Positions 41,500 to 51,359 are shown, numbered from the stretch's first letter. The stretch is 64,000 bases of DNA from Marinibaculum pumilum (GCF_042646425.1 NZ_JBHRTR010000019.1:1-64000); one strand, 5' to 3'. Program-made: numbers and translations. The notes: a model not told the origin generated them from the sequence alone.

Positions 41500-44373
41500 C
41501 TACCCCTGGGGCGCCCTGTCCAGGATCCCCCGGACCGCAGCGGCCAGCGCCTCCCGGTCATAGGGTTTCGCCAGGACCGGACTGCCGACCGGCACCCCGG
41601 CCGCTTCCAGCTGCGTCCGATCGGCAAGACCGGAGGTGAACAGCACCCGCAGCCCGCGATGTCCCCGGCGGGCCGAGCGGGCAAGCTCGGGGCCGCCGAT
41701 GCCGTCGGGCATCATGATGTCGGTGAACAGCAGCGCGATATCCGGCTCGACCGCCAGCATGTCGAGCGCCTCCTGGCCGGAGGCGGCGCGGCGCACCTGA
41801 TAGCCCAGCGCCTCCAGCTGCGCCGCGGCGACCTCGCGGACCGAGGCGCTGTCCTCCACCACCAGGACCTTCTCGCCCCGGCCGGAGGCCGGCGTCCCGG
41901 CGACGGCATTGCGGCGCGCGGTCGCCGCGCCCTGGCGGTCGATGGGCAGGAAGAAGGTGATGCGGGTGCCGGCATCGGGCGCACTGTCCGCCCGGATCTG
42001 CCCGCCCGACTGCTTCACGAAGCCGTAGACCATCGACAGGCCGAGGCCGCTGCCCTTGCCGGCCGGCTTCGTGCTGACGAAAGGCTCGAACAATGTCTCG
42101 CGGATCTCCGGCGCGATGCCGGATCCGGTATCCGCAACGGTGATGCGGATGAAGCTGTCCATCGGCTGGTCGAGGCCGGCAAGTCCGGCGCGATCCTCCG
42201 GTACCGCCACCGAGGTGGCGATCGTCAGCCGGCCGCCTTCGGGCATCGCGTCGCGCGCGTTCAGCGCCAGGTTCAGAAGCGCCGATTCAAGCTGGCCCGG
42301 ATCGACCCGGACCGGCGGCAGGCCGGCGGCCAGGTCGAACACCAGCCCGATCCTGTTGCCCAGGGTGCTGCGCAGCAGATCGCCGAGGCCGTTCAGCAGA
42401 TCGTTGGCGTCGATGGTCGAGGGGGCGAGGGGCTGCTGGCGGGCGAAGGCGAGCAGCCGGTTGGTCAGGTCGCGGCCCTGGCGCACCGCTTCCAGCGCGG
42501 ACCCGGCCCGTTCCTGCGCGTCGGGATTGCCGTCCATCGACGATTGCAGCAGCTCCAGGTTTCCCAGCACCACCGCGAGGATGTTGTTGAAGTCATGCGC
42601 CAGGCCGCCGGTGATCTGGCCGACCATCTCCATCTTCCTGGCCTGCAGCAGCTGGCCTTCCATCCGCAGCCGGTCGGTGATGTCGATCAGCGCCACCATC
42701 GAGCGGACCATGCCGCCCTGCCCGTCGCGCTCCAGGAAGGCCGACAGCAGGACGTCGATCACGGCGCCGTCCTTCCGCAGGTACTGGAAATGCATGTTGC
42801 GGGCGCCGCCGGTCCGCTGGATCTCCGGGATCCCCACTTCCAGCGCCACCCGGCGGGATTCCGGCGTCATGAAGTCCACCGCCCGCTGGCCGATCACCTC
42901 CTCGCGGGTATAGCCCAGCAGAGTCAGCCAGCGGTTGGAGACGCTGATCAGCATGCCGTCCGGATCGACGGAGTGCAGCGCCACCGGCGTGTTCTGGTAG
43001 AGGGAGCGGAAGCGGGCCTCGCTGTCGCGCAGCCGCGCCTCGGCACGGCGCGCCTCCGTCACGTCGGCAAAGGTCACCGCCGCGCCGAGGTTGCGGCCCT
43101 CGCCGTCGCACATCTGCCGGCCGTTGGCGATCACGGTCCGCGGGCTGCCGTCCATGCGGTCGAGGATCAGCTCCAGATCCTGGATCCGCTCGCCGGCGAG
43201 CGCCCGCAGGATCGGATGCTCCGTCCGCGCCAGCGGCCGGCCCGATGCCGGCTCGCGCAACCGCAGCCAGGTCCCGCTTTCCGGCCCCGGTAGGGCATCG
43301 TCGGCGGACAGGCCCGCCATCTCGATCAGGGCGCGGTTGCGGAAGATCACCCGGCCTTCGGCATTGCAGGCGGCGATGCCGTCGCTGACATTCTCGGCGA
43401 TCGCCTTCATGAAGGTGCGGTTGCGCTCCAGCGCCTCGGCGGTGCGCTTCCGGTCGGTGATGATCTCCGCGAAGACGATCAGGCCGCCGATGCCGCCGCC
43501 GGCTTCCCGCCAGGGATGCAGCGCCCAGCGCAGCCATTGCGTCGGCAGGCCGTCGCGCGGATAGCTGTCCTCGTCGCATTCCAGCACCTCGCCGGCCAGG
43601 CAGCGCTGGTGCAGCGCGCGCCAGTGCGCCGGCTGGTCGGGGAACAGGTCGTAGAAGTTGCCGCCGGTCACATCCTCCTGCTGCAGGTTCAGATCCTCCA
43701 TCCAGCGGCGGCTGGTGGAGATGAAGTTCATCTCCCGGTCCAGCATGGCGATGGCGGCCGGCGCATGCTCCACGAACAGGCGCATGCGCTCCTCCGTCTC
43801 GGCAAGGCGATGTTCCGTCGTTTCCCGGCTGCGGCGCTCGGTATCGGCGGTGCGGGCCACGATGCGCAGCTGCATCTGTTCCACGACCAGGGCGGCATAG
43901 TCCTGCAGGAGGGTCGTCTGTTCGTCGGTAATATCGTGGCGCGGCCTCATGTCGATGGCGCAGACCGTGCCCAGCCGCTGGCCGTCGGGCGCGACCAGGG
44001 GCGCGCCGGCATAGAAGCGGGCGCCGCTGGCCCGCACGAACGGATTGGCCGCGAAGCGCTGGTCCTGCAGGGCGTCCGGGACGACCAGGACATCGGCCTG
44101 CCGGATGGTATAGGCACAGACCGCATGGTTGCGGTCGATCTGCTTCAGGTCGGTGCCGGCGCAGGCCTTGAACCATTGCCGGTACTCGTCGATCAGGGAG
44201 ATCAGGGCGATCGGCGTGCCGAAGGCCCGCTGCACCAGGGCCGCAACCCGGTCGAAGCATGGCTCCGGCGGCGTGTCCAGGACCTGCATCGTATGCAGGC
44301 TGCGCAGCCGCTGCGCCTCGTCGGGCGGCAGCGGGGCGGGGATGAAGCGCGGGAGGGCGTCGCGGTCCGTCAT
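41500..44373 (-). CDS. GAF/PAS hybrid sensor histidine kinase with receiver
   Basis: 957 residues. Order: GAF domain (about 35-170), PAS (about 193-312), PAS (about 315-440), PAS-PAC (about 448-575), HisKA-type dimerisation with H593 in GGLAHDFNNILAV, HATPase with the glycine-rich VADTGSGIAPEIRE and GKGSGLGLSMVYG, and a C-terminal receiver (about 838-950) with VVEDSASVRE and phospho-acceptor Asp in LLFTDIMMPDG. No membrane segments, so it senses a cytosolic signal. The PAS domains may bind a ligand or cofactor. No dedicated output regulator is encoded nearby. The genes on either side (MAPEG, cyclase) do not reveal its signal. Confidence 0.93.
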   Translation of the reverse strand: MTDRDALPRFIPAPLPPDEAQRLRSLHTMQVLDTPPEPCFDRVAALVQRAFGTPIALISLIDEYRQWFKACAGTDLKQIDRNHAVCAYTIRQADVLVVPDALQDQRFAANPFVRASGARFYAGAPLVAPDGQRLGTVCAIDMRPRHDITDEQTTLLQDYAALVVEQMQLRIVARTADTERRSRETTEHRLAETEERMRLFVEHAPAAIAMLDREMNFISTSRRWMEDLNLQQEDVTGGNFYDLFPDQPAHWRALHQRCLAGEVLECDEDSYPRDGLPTQWLRWALHPWREAGGGIGGLIVFAEIITDRKRTAEALERNRTFMKAIAENVSDGIAACNAEGRVIFRNRALIEMAGLSADDALPGPESGTWLRLREPASGRPLARTEHPILRALAGERIQDLELILDRMDGSPRTVIANGRQMCDGEGRNLGAAVTFADVTEARRAEARLRDSEARFRSLYQNTPVALHSVDPDGMLISVSNRWLTLLGYTREEVIGQRAVDFMTPESRRVALEVGIPEIQRTGGARNMHFQYLRKDGAVIDVLLSAFLERDGQGGMVRSMVALIDITDRLRMEGQLLQARKMEMVGQITGGLAHDFNNILAVVLGNLELLQSSMDGNPDAQERAGSALEAVRQGRDLTNRLLAFARQQPLAPSTIDANDLLNGLGDLLRSTLGNRIGLVFDLAAGLPPVRVDPGQLESALLNLALNARDAMPEGGRLTIATSVAVPEDRAGLAGLDQPMDSFIRITVADTGSGIAPEIRETLFEPFVSTKPAGKGSGLGLSMVYGFVKQSGGQIRADSAPDAGTRITFFLPIDRQGAATARRNAVAGTPASGRGEKVLVVEDSASVREVAAAQLEALGYQVRRAASGQEALDMLAVEPDIALLFTDIMMPDGIGGPELARSARRGHRGLRVLFTSGLADRTQLEAAGVPVGSPVLAKPYDREALAAAVRGILDRAPQG

Positions 44374-44401
44374 TGTCGCGTCACCTCACACGGCCGCGGC
44401 T

Positions 44402-44815
44402 CTAGCCGATGACGAGGTATTGCAGGCAACGCAGCAGCAGCAGCGCGGCGGCGCCCAGGATCACCAGCCAGGTCAGGGTGATGCCGGCGAAGGCACCGGT
44501 GGAGGCGGGCCCGCGCCGGCTGACATCGACGGCATGGATCAGGCGCGCCGCCAACAGCCCGAGGCCGAGGACATGGACGACATAGGGGCTGACCGCCATC
44601 AGGTCGCACAGGGCCAGGACGATCAGGGCCAGCGGCACGCTGCCGGCGAAGTCGGTGGCGGCCGCATCGGCGCGCTCCAGCGCCGCCTGGGTCGCGGCGG
44701 TACGGCGTGCACGATGGGCGACCCTGGCGCGCACCAGCCGGACCGACAGCACCAGATAGAGAAGCGCGAGCAGGCCGGCATAGACCGCCGCGTCCACGAC
44801 GGCGGAGACCGCCAT
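44402..44815 (-). CDS. MAPEG family membrane protein
   Basis: 137 residues with four predicted helices (VYAGLLALLYLVLSVRLVRA, SVPLALIVLALCDLMAV, VHVLGLGLLAARLIHAVD, and a C-terminal LTWLVILGAAALLLLRCLQ). Size, topology and the ARVAHRARRTAATQAALERA loop fit the MAPEG superfamily of glutathione/eicosanoid membrane enzymes; bacterial members are poorly characterised. It lies 28 bases upstream of the kinase gene and downstream of the mutase, all on the minus strand. Confidence 0.8.
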   Translation of the reverse strand: MAVSAVVDAAVYAGLLALLYLVLSVRLVRARVAHRARRTAATQAALERADAAATDFAGSVPLALIVLALCDLMAVSPYVVHVLGLGLLAARLIHAVDVSRRGPASTGAFAGITLTWLVILGAAALLLLRCLQYLVIG

Positions 44816-44855
44816 TGCCCGCCGGTCCTCCGGCCTGTCCCGTGCCCGGCCGGGC

Positions 44856-47012
44856 CTACTCGGCGGCCTCCGCCTTCTCCCCGCGGATCAGGTGCAGGAT
44901 CTTCTCCGCCGCCTTCGGGATGTTGGTACCGGGGCCGAAGATCGCCGCCACGCCGGCTTGGCGCAGCATCTCGTAGTCCCGCGACGGGATCACGCCGCCG
45001 GCGACCACGATGACATCCTCCGCGCCCTCCGCCTTCAGGGCGGCGATCATCGCCGGGATCAGGGTCTTGTGCCCGGCCGCCTGGGAAGAGACGCCGATCA
45101 CGTGGACGTCGTTCTCCACCGCCTGGCGGGCGGCCTCTTCCGGGGTCTGGAACAGCGGCCCGACATCGACGTCGAAGCCGATATCGGCAAAGGCGGTGGC
45201 GATCACCTTGGCGCCGCGGTCATGGCCGTCCTGGCCCATCTTGACCACCAGCATGCGCGGCCGGCGGCCCTCCTCGGCGGCGAACCCCTCTACCGCGCGC
45301 TGGATGCGCTGATAGTCGTCATCGCCCTCATAGGCCTGGCCGTAGACGCCGGAGATCGAGCGGATCGTGGCCTGGTAGCGGCCGAACACCTGCTCCATGG
45401 CGTCGGAGATCTCGCCCACCGTGGCGCGGGCGCGGGCGGCATCGACGCAGAGCTCCAGCAGGTTGGCATCGCCCTGCGCGCCTTCGGTCAGCTTTGCCAG
45501 CGCCGCCTTGCAGGCGGCCTCGTCGCGGCTCTCGCGGACCTGCTTCAGGCGGGCGATCTGCTGTTCGCGGACCCGGGTATTGTCGACCTCCAGGATCTCC
45601 GGCGAATTGTCCTCCGGCGTGGCGTACCTGTTGATGCCGACGACGACATCCTCGCCGCGGTCCACCCGGGCCTGGCGGCGGGCGGCCGCCTCCTCGATGC
45701 GCAGCTTCGGCATGCCGGATTCCACGGCCTTGGTCATGCCGCCCAGGCCCTCGACCTCCTCCATCAGGGCCCAGGCCGCCTCCGCCAGGGAATGGGTCAG
45801 CGCCTCGACATAATAGCTGCCGCCCAGCGGGTCGATCACCTTCGTCACCCCGGTCTCCTCCGCCAGGATCAGCTGGGTGTTGCGGGCGATGCGGGCGGAG
45901 AACTCGCTGGGCAGGGCGATCGCCTCGTCCAGGGCATTTGTGTGCAGGCTCTGCGTGCCGCCCAGGACCGCGGCCATCGCCTCGAAGGCGGTGCGGACGA
46001 CGTTGTTGTAGGGGTCCTGCTCGGTCAGGGAGACGCCGGAGGTCTGGCAATGGGTGCGCAGCATCTTCGAGCCGGGCTTCTTCGCGCCGGTCTCGGTCAT
46101 CACGCGATGCCAGAGCAGGCGCGCGGCGCGCAGCTTCGCCACCTCCATGAAGAAGTTCATGCCGATCGCGAAGAAGAAGGACAGCCGGCCGGCGAAGGCG
46201 TCGACGTCCAGCCCGGCATCCATCGCCGCGCGGACATATTCGCGGCCGTCCGCCAGGGTGAAGGCCAGTTCCTGCACCGCCGTCGCCCCGGCCTCCTGCA
46301 TGTGGTAGCCGGAGATCGAGATCGAGTTGAAGCGCGGCATGTGGCTGGCGGTATAGCCGATGATGTCGGCGACGATCCGCATCGAGGGTCCGGGCGGGTA
46401 GATATAGGTGTTCCGGACCATGAACTCCTTGAGGATGTCGTTCTGGATCGTGCCGGACAGCTTCTCCGGCGACACCCCCTGCTCCTCCGCGGCGACGATA
46501 TAACTCGCCAGGGTCGGCAGCACGGCGCCGTTCATGGTCATGGAGACCGACATCTTGTCCAGCGGGATGCCGTCGAACAGGATCTTCATGTCCTCGACGG
46601 AATCGATCGCCACGCCGGCCATGCCGACATCGCCGGAAACCCGCGGATGGTCGCTGTCATAGCCGCGGTGGGTGGCCAGGTCGAAGGCCACCGACAGGCC
46701 CATCTGGCCCGCCGCCAGGTTGCGGCGGTAGAAGGCGTTGCTCTCCTCCGCGGTGGAGAAGCCGGCATATTGGCGGATCGTCCAGGGGCGGTTGGCGTAC
46801 ATCGTGCCGCGCACCCCGCGCATGAAGGGCGCGAAACCGGGCAGGCTGTCGGATGCCTCCAGCCCCTCCAGGTCGGCGGCGGTATAGAGCGGCTTTATCG
46901 CGATGCCTTCCGGCGTGTTCCAGGTCAGCGCCTCCAGCGGCTTGCCCTTCAGCTCCTGCCGGGCCAGCTCCGCCCATTCGTCCAGGGTAGGTCTTCCATT
47001 ATCCGCCGCCAT
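44856..47012 (-). CDS. scpA: methylmalonyl-CoA mutase
   Basis: 718 residues in a single chain, catalysing (R)-methylmalonyl-CoA to succinyl-CoA. The N-terminal TIM barrel has the substrate-binding RGVRGTMYANRPWTIRQYAG, and the C-terminal B12-binding domain carries the DxHxxG motif MGQDGHDRGAK, with the cobalt-coordinating His near residue 597, and the later VAGGVIPSRDYEML. It completes propionyl-CoA assimilation together with MeaB and the cobalamin genes cobS/cobT; malyl-CoA lyase in the window also produces propionyl-CoA-linked intermediates. Divergent from the helicase gene across about 40 bases. Confidence 0.96.
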   Translation of the reverse strand: MAADNGRPTLDEWAELARQELKGKPLEALTWNTPEGIAIKPLYTAADLEGLEASDSLPGFAPFMRGVRGTMYANRPWTIRQYAGFSTAEESNAFYRRNLAAGQMGLSVAFDLATHRGYDSDHPRVSGDVGMAGVAIDSVEDMKILFDGIPLDKMSVSMTMNGAVLPTLASYIVAAEEQGVSPEKLSGTIQNDILKEFMVRNTYIYPPGPSMRIVADIIGYTASHMPRFNSISISGYHMQEAGATAVQELAFTLADGREYVRAAMDAGLDVDAFAGRLSFFFAIGMNFFMEVAKLRAARLLWHRVMTETGAKKPGSKMLRTHCQTSGVSLTEQDPYNNVVRTAFEAMAAVLGGTQSLHTNALDEAIALPSEFSARIARNTQLILAEETGVTKVIDPLGGSYYVEALTHSLAEAAWALMEEVEGLGGMTKAVESGMPKLRIEEAAARRQARVDRGEDVVVGINRYATPEDNSPEILEVDNTRVREQQIARLKQVRESRDEAACKAALAKLTEGAQGDANLLELCVDAARARATVGEISDAMEQVFGRYQATIRSISGVYGQAYEGDDDYQRIQRAVEGFAAEEGRRPRMLVVKMGQDGHDRGAKVIATAFADIGFDVDVGPLFQTPEEAARQAVENDVHVIGVSSQAAGHKTLIPAMIAALKAEGAEDVIVVAGGVIPSRDYEMLRQAGVAAIFGPGTNIPKAAEKILHLIRGEKAEAAE

Positions 47013-47053
47013 GGCGATCCATCCGCACTCACCGATTCCAGGGATCTCGGAGT

Positions 47054-49981
47054 ATGTGGCGGGGGTCTGGGCAGGTCAAACCGCGTGCGGGCCGCGATTC
47101 CGCGGGCTTCGCCTGCAGCCCTTGCAACCTGCCGCGGTTCACCAAGATCATCGTGACAGCCCCGCTGCCGCCTTATGGCGCGAGGCCCTGGTCCATTCCC
47201 CTGGGGGACGCGGTCTTGTGGAATCCCGGTTATCCGTCCGACAGCGCCAATGCGATGCCGCCGGACGCGGCGTCTGAACAGGCATCGCCGCAGGTCGCGG
47301 ACCGGGTCGTCGGCGGCCGGGTGACCGCGGTACTGGGGCCGACCAATACCGGCAAGACGCACTACGCGATCAGCCGGATGCTGGGCCATGCCAGCGGCAT
47401 GATCGGCCTGCCGCTGCGGCTGCTGGCGCGGGAGGTCTATGACCGGGTGGTGGCGGAGAAGGGGCCCGCCTCGGTGGCCCTGATCACCGGCGAGGAGAAG
47501 ATCCGCCCGGCCAATCCGCGCTGGTATGTCTGCACGGTGGAGGCGATGCCGCGCGACCTGTCGACCGACTTCCTGGCGGTCGACGAGATCCAGCTCTGCG
47601 CCGATCCGGAGCGCGGCCATGTCTTCACCGACCGCCTGCTGCGCGCCCGGGGCCGCGAGGAGACCCTGTTTCTGGGCGCCGATTCCGCACGCGGGCTGAT
47701 CCGCGCGCTTGTGCCGGGCGCGCAGTTCATGAGCCGGCGGCGGCTGTCGACCCTGTCCTATGCCGGGCAGAAGAAGCTGTCGCGCCTGCCGCCGCGCAGC
47801 GCGATCGTCGCCTTTTCCGCCGCCGACGTCTATGCGCTGGCGGAACTGGTGCGCCGGCAGCGCGGCGGGGCTGCAGTGGTGCTGGGGGCGCTCAGCCCGC
47901 GCACCCGCAATGCCCAGGTCGCGCTCTACCAGAACCGCGATGTCGACTACCTGGTGGCCACCGACGCGATCGGCATGGGCCTGAACATGGATATCGACCA
48001 TGTCGCCTTCGCCGGCATGCGCAAGTTCGACGGCGAACAGATGCGGTTCCTGCAGCCGGCGGAGGTGGCACAGGTCGCCGGCCGCGCCGGCCGCCACATG
48101 CGCGACGGCAGCTTCGGCACCACCGCCGACATGGGCCCGCTGGAGCCGGAGCTGATCGAGCGGGTGGAATTGCACAATTTCGACATGCTGCGCCGGGCGC
48201 GCTGGCGCAATCCGGGGCTCGACTTCCGCAGCCTGGCCGCCCTGCGGGAGAGCCTCGACCGGCCGCCGCCGCACGACCGCCTGCAGCGCGGGCGGGAAAG
48301 CGACGACGACCGCACCCTGCGCACCCTGTCGCAGGATGCGGCGGTGGCGGACCTGACCCACTCGCCCGCCCGGGTGCGGCTCCTGTGGGAGGTCTGCGGC
48401 GTTCCGGATTTCCGCAAGACCATGCCGGAGGCCCATGCCCGGCTGCTGAAGCGGCTCTACCTGCACCTGGCCGGGCAGGAAGAGGTGCTGCCGGTCGACT
48501 GGGTGGCACGCAGCATCGACCGGCTGGACCGGACCGACGGAGATATCGACACCCTGGCGATGCGCATCGCCCATATCCGCACCTGGACCTATGTCTCCCA
48601 CCGTCGCGAATGGCTGGCCGACGCCGCGCATTGGCAGGAGCGCGCGCGGGCGATCGAGGACCGCCTGTCTGACGCCCTGCACGAGCGGCTGACCCAGCGC
48701 TTCGTCGACCGCCGCACCTCCGTACTGATGCGCCGCCTGCGCGAGGGCGCGGACCTGGAGGCGGTGGTGCGCAACAATGGCGAGGTGACGGTGGAGGGCG
48801 AGTTCGTCGGCCGCATCGCCGGACTGCAGTTCCAGGCCGATTCCGGGCAGACGGAGCGGCCGCCGGCGGGCAGCGAGGCGCGGACCGTGCAGTCGGCGGC
48901 GCGGCGGGTGCTGCACGGCGCGCTGAAGCGCCGCGCCGCGATTCTGGAAAAGGCGGCGGATGCGGCGCTGAGCCTCGACACCGCGACCGGTCGCATCCTG
49001 TGGGAGGAGGACGGCCATGCCGCGCCGGCCGGCCAGCTGGTGGCCGGCAGCACGATGCTGCGGCCCGGCATCCGCCTGCTGGCCCACGAGGCACTCGACG
49101 GGCCGGCGCGCGAGCGTGCGGCCGCCCGCCTCGCCGCCTGGCTGGATGGGCATGTGGCGCAGGTCCTGGCGCCGCTCCTGCGGCTGCCGGACGGCCTGCC
49201 AGCGGGGCTTTCCGGGCCGGCCCGGGGGCTCGCCTTCAGGTTGTCGGAACGGCTGGGCACGGTGCCCCGCAGCGAGATGCAGGACCTGTCCCGCGACATC
49301 GGCCGCGACGACCGCCGCCTGCTGCGGCGGCAGGGGATCCGGATCGGCGAATCGGGGGCCTTCATGCCGCAGCTCCTGAAGCCGGCGCCGACGCAGCTGA
49401 AATGCTGCCTGTTCGCGGTCCATGCCGGCCTCTCGCCGCTGCCGCCGGCGCCGCGCGCCGGCCTGACATCGCTCAGCGTGCGGGACCATCTGGCGGCATC
49501 CGGGACCGCACCGCCGGCGGAAGGCTGGTGGCTGGCCGCCGGCTTCATGGTGTTCGGCGACCGTGCGGTGCGGTTCGACATGCTGGACCGGGTCGCCGAT
49601 GCTACCCGCGCACTGGCGCGCGAGGGGCCGGTGCCGGCGGATCCGGGCCTGATGTCGCTGATGGGATGCAGCCCGGATGACCTGGGCCATGTGCTCGCGG
49701 GCCTGGGCTACAAGCCGAGTCGGGGCGAGGACGGGCAGCTGCGCTACCAGCGACGGTACAAGCGCGGCAAGACGGAGGCGCCGCGCCGTCGCAAGGCGGA
49801 CGAGACGCGGCGGCAGGCAGTGCATGCCGCCTCCCCCTTCGCGCCGCTGCAGCAGCTCGTGCTGGCCGGCCGGCCGGCGCCGGGCGCGAAGCGCGATGCC
49901 GGGTCCGGACGCGGGGCGGAGGGCAAGCCCGCCAGCAGGGGCCGCCGGCGCGGCCGGTCGCGCCAGGCGAAGCAGCCGTGA
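47054..49981 (+). CDS. SUV3-like DEAD/H-type RNA helicase
   Basis: 975 residues from ATG 47054 (start uncertain; ATG 47255 would remove 67 non-conserved residues). Superfamily 2 helicase: Walker A GPTNTGKTH near residue 95, DExH-like VDEIQLCAD near 177, SAT-type FLGADSARG, and the helicase C-terminal IGMGLNMDIDHVAF and QVAGRAGRH. The arrangement matches mitochondrial SUV3, an RNA-degradosome helicase, and its alphaproteobacterial relatives. The middle and end (about 330-900) are family-specific, and the last 70 residues are a basic Arg/Lys tail likely to bind RNA. Its stop overlaps the S4 gene start, so the proteins may act together on RNA. Confidence 0.92.
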   Translation: MWRGSGQVKPRAGRDSAGFACSPCNLPRFTKIIVTAPLPPYGARPWSIPLGDAVLWNPGYPSDSANAMPPDAASEQASPQVADRVVGGRVTAVLGPTNTGKTHYAISRMLGHASGMIGLPLRLLAREVYDRVVAEKGPASVALITGEEKIRPANPRWYVCTVEAMPRDLSTDFLAVDEIQLCADPERGHVFTDRLLRARGREETLFLGADSARGLIRALVPGAQFMSRRRLSTLSYAGQKKLSRLPPRSAIVAFSAADVYALAELVRRQRGGAAVVLGALSPRTRNAQVALYQNRDVDYLVATDAIGMGLNMDIDHVAFAGMRKFDGEQMRFLQPAEVAQVAGRAGRHMRDGSFGTTADMGPLEPELIERVELHNFDMLRRARWRNPGLDFRSLAALRESLDRPPPHDRLQRGRESDDDRTLRTLSQDAAVADLTHSPARVRLLWEVCGVPDFRKTMPEAHARLLKRLYLHLAGQEEVLPVDWVARSIDRLDRTDGDIDTLAMRIAHIRTWTYVSHRREWLADAAHWQERARAIEDRLSDALHERLTQRFVDRRTSVLMRRLREGADLEAVVRNNGEVTVEGEFVGRIAGLQFQADSGQTERPPAGSEARTVQSAARRVLHGALKRRAAILEKAADAALSLDTATGRILWEEDGHAAPAGQLVAGSTMLRPGIRLLAHEALDGPARERAAARLAAWLDGHVAQVLAPLLRLPDGLPAGLSGPARGLAFRLSERLGTVPRSEMQDLSRDIGRDDRRLLRRQGIRIGESGAFMPQLLKPAPTQLKCCLFAVHAGLSPLPPAPRAGLTSLSVRDHLAASGTAPPAEGWWLAAGFMVFGDRAVRFDMLDRVADATRALAREGPVPADPGLMSLMGCSPDDLGHVLAGLGYKPSRGEDGQLRYQRRYKRGKTEAPRRRKADETRRQAVHAASPFAPLQQLVLAGRPAPGAKRDAGSGRGAEGKPASRGRRRGRSRQAKQP

Positions 49982-50337
49982 GCGCCCATGCCGAGGCGGT
50001 GCCCGGCGCCATGCCGGGGCCGGCGGCCGAGGGGCGCGACGGGCTGCGCCTGGACAAGTTCCTGGTCTTCGCCCGTTTCGTCCGGACCCGCGGCAAGGCA
50101 CAGGCCCTGATCGAGGGGCGCCGGGTGCGGATCAACAGCCAGGTGGTGGAGAAGACCCACGCGCTGGTCCGCCCGGGCGACGTGCTGACCTTTCCCCAGG
50201 GGCGGCAGATCCGCGTGGTGCGCATCCTGCAGCTGCCGCTGCGCCGGGGCTCGGCGCCGGATGCGGCGCTGGCCTACGAGGATGTGCCGGCGGCCGGGCA
50301 GCCCGTCGTCGCCGGAGGGGCGCGGCTGGAGGATTGA
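49978..50337 (+). CDS. S4-domain RNA-binding protein (HslR-like)
   Basis: 119 residues. LRLDKFLVFARFVRTRGKAQ then EGRRVRINSQVVEKTHALVR is a complete S4 domain at about residues 23-75, as in the heat-shock ribosome-rescue factor HslR. The GTG at 49978 overlaps the helicase TGA, implying coupling. HslR binds 50S subunits carrying stalled peptidyl-tRNA; an equivalent role here is an inference. Confidence 0.88.
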   Translation: MSAHAEAVPGAMPGPAAEGRDGLRLDKFLVFARFVRTRGKAQALIEGRRVRINSQVVEKTHALVRPGDVLTFPQGRQIRVVRILQLPLRRGSAPDAALAYEDVPAAGQPVVAGGARLED

Positions 50338-50361
50338 CTTGCCGGTTCCGCCTGCTATGTG
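50334..50361 (+). promoter_or_regulatory. candidate promoter for ferredoxin gene
   Basis: TTGACT (50334-50339), overlapping the end of the S4 gene, with a 16-base spacer and TATGTG (50356-50361), resembles alphaproteobacterial housekeeping promoters. Transcription would start about 190 bases before fdxA; I see no gene in that leader. Confidence 0.45.
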
Positions 50362-50559
50362 GGGCTATCGCGCCGCGACCGCCGCCGTCCTGCCGGCAGC
50401 GCGGCGCGGCTATCGCCGCGCGCCCGTCGGGGACCTGCCGAAGCCGGTCCCGTCCGGGCGCGTCAAACAGATGACCGGGGGATACCTGGCGTGCCGGCGG
50501 CGTGCCAGGCGGCGTTGCGCCGCGTCGCGCCGGCAGTTGGATGACGGAGAACAGGAAAC

Positions 50560-50898
50560 ATGACCTACGTCGTGACCGAGGCCTGCATCAAGTGCAAATA
50601 CCAGGACTGCGTCGAGGTCTGCCCCGTGGATTGCTTCTACGAGGGCGAGAATATGCTGGTCATCCATCCCGACGAATGCATCGATTGCGGCGTCTGCGAG
50701 CCGGAATGCCCGGCTGAGGCGATCCTGCCCGATACCGAGGGCGAGGCCGAGAAGTGGCTCGACCTGAACCGCGACTATTCCGCGAAATGGCCGAACATCA
50801 CCCGCAAGGGCGAGGAGCCGGCCGATGCGGAGGAGTACAAGGGGGTCGAAGGCAAATACGAGAAGTTCTTCAGCGAGCAGCCGGGCGAAGGCAGCTGA
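50560..50898 (+). CDS. fdxA: 7Fe/8Fe ferredoxin FdxA
   Basis: 112 residues. Cysteine pattern: ACIKCKYQDCVEVCPVDC gives the [3Fe-4S]-type arrangement and CIDCGVCEPECP the [4Fe-4S] one, as in FdxA-type seven-iron ferredoxins. The long C-terminal tail (about 50 residues, WPNITRKGEEPADAEEYKG) is typical of this family. Electron carrier of the cytoplasm; partner not evident. Usually found just before carD in alphaproteobacteria, as here. Confidence 0.95.
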   Translation: MTYVVTEACIKCKYQDCVEVCPVDCFYEGENMLVIHPDECIDCGVCEPECPAEAILPDTEGEAEKWLDLNRDYSAKWPNITRKGEEPADAEEYKGVEGKYEKFFSEQPGEGS

Positions 50899-50952
50899 GC
50901 CGGCTGCAGGGCCGGCACCGCCTCTCCGTCATCAGCGCCGGGGCCCTCGCGG

Positions 50953-50986
50953 CCCCGGTGTCACATTGCCCCCGGTGTCACATTGC
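50953..50986. repeat. perfect tandem repeat, 2 x 17 bp
   Basis: CCCCGGTGTCACATTGC occurs twice head to tail immediately downstream of fdxA. Could be a duplicated regulator site or a slippage product. Confidence 0.9.
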
Positions 50987-51143
50987 CGGTGCGCGCAGCG
51001 CGGATTTCCGTGCCGCATGAATGACGTGCGTCGCGTTGGCCGGGGCGTCCGCGCGCCCAGACGAGCGCGAAACCCTGCGCTGCAACGAAGCCATACCACT
51101 GCATATTGAAATTCCGGTGACCTGCCCTATGTCCCGGAAATGT

Positions 51144-51171
51144 TTGATTTTTCCAGCCGAACTGTGATAAT
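51144..51171 (+). promoter_or_regulatory. candidate promoter for carD
   Basis: TTGATT (51144-51149), 16 bases, GATAAT (51166-51171), lying in the most AT-rich part of the spacer. Transcription would start near 51178, giving a leader of about 210 bases. Confidence 0.5.
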
Positions 51172-51340
51172 TTGGCGGCTACCGGAAACGCCGTGAGGAT
51201 TTGATCATCCTGCGCTGCGGAAATCCCTGACACGGGTTCGGTGCGCGGCGGCGCGTCTGTCGACGACGAATGCGGCCTATCGTGCGGTGTGCGAGTTCAT
51301 CGTTTCGCCGATAGGGCGTTGTTGTGCGCTGCGGGCCGGT

Positions 51341-51359
51341 CCCGCCTTGTGAAGGCGGG
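51341..51359 (+). promoter_or_regulatory. leader hairpin before carD
   Basis: CCCGCCTT-GTG-AAGGCGGG forms a perfect eight-bp stem with a three-base loop, ending 29 bases before the ATG. It could influence translation or mRNA stability; no T tract follows, so a terminator is unlikely. Confidence 0.45.
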
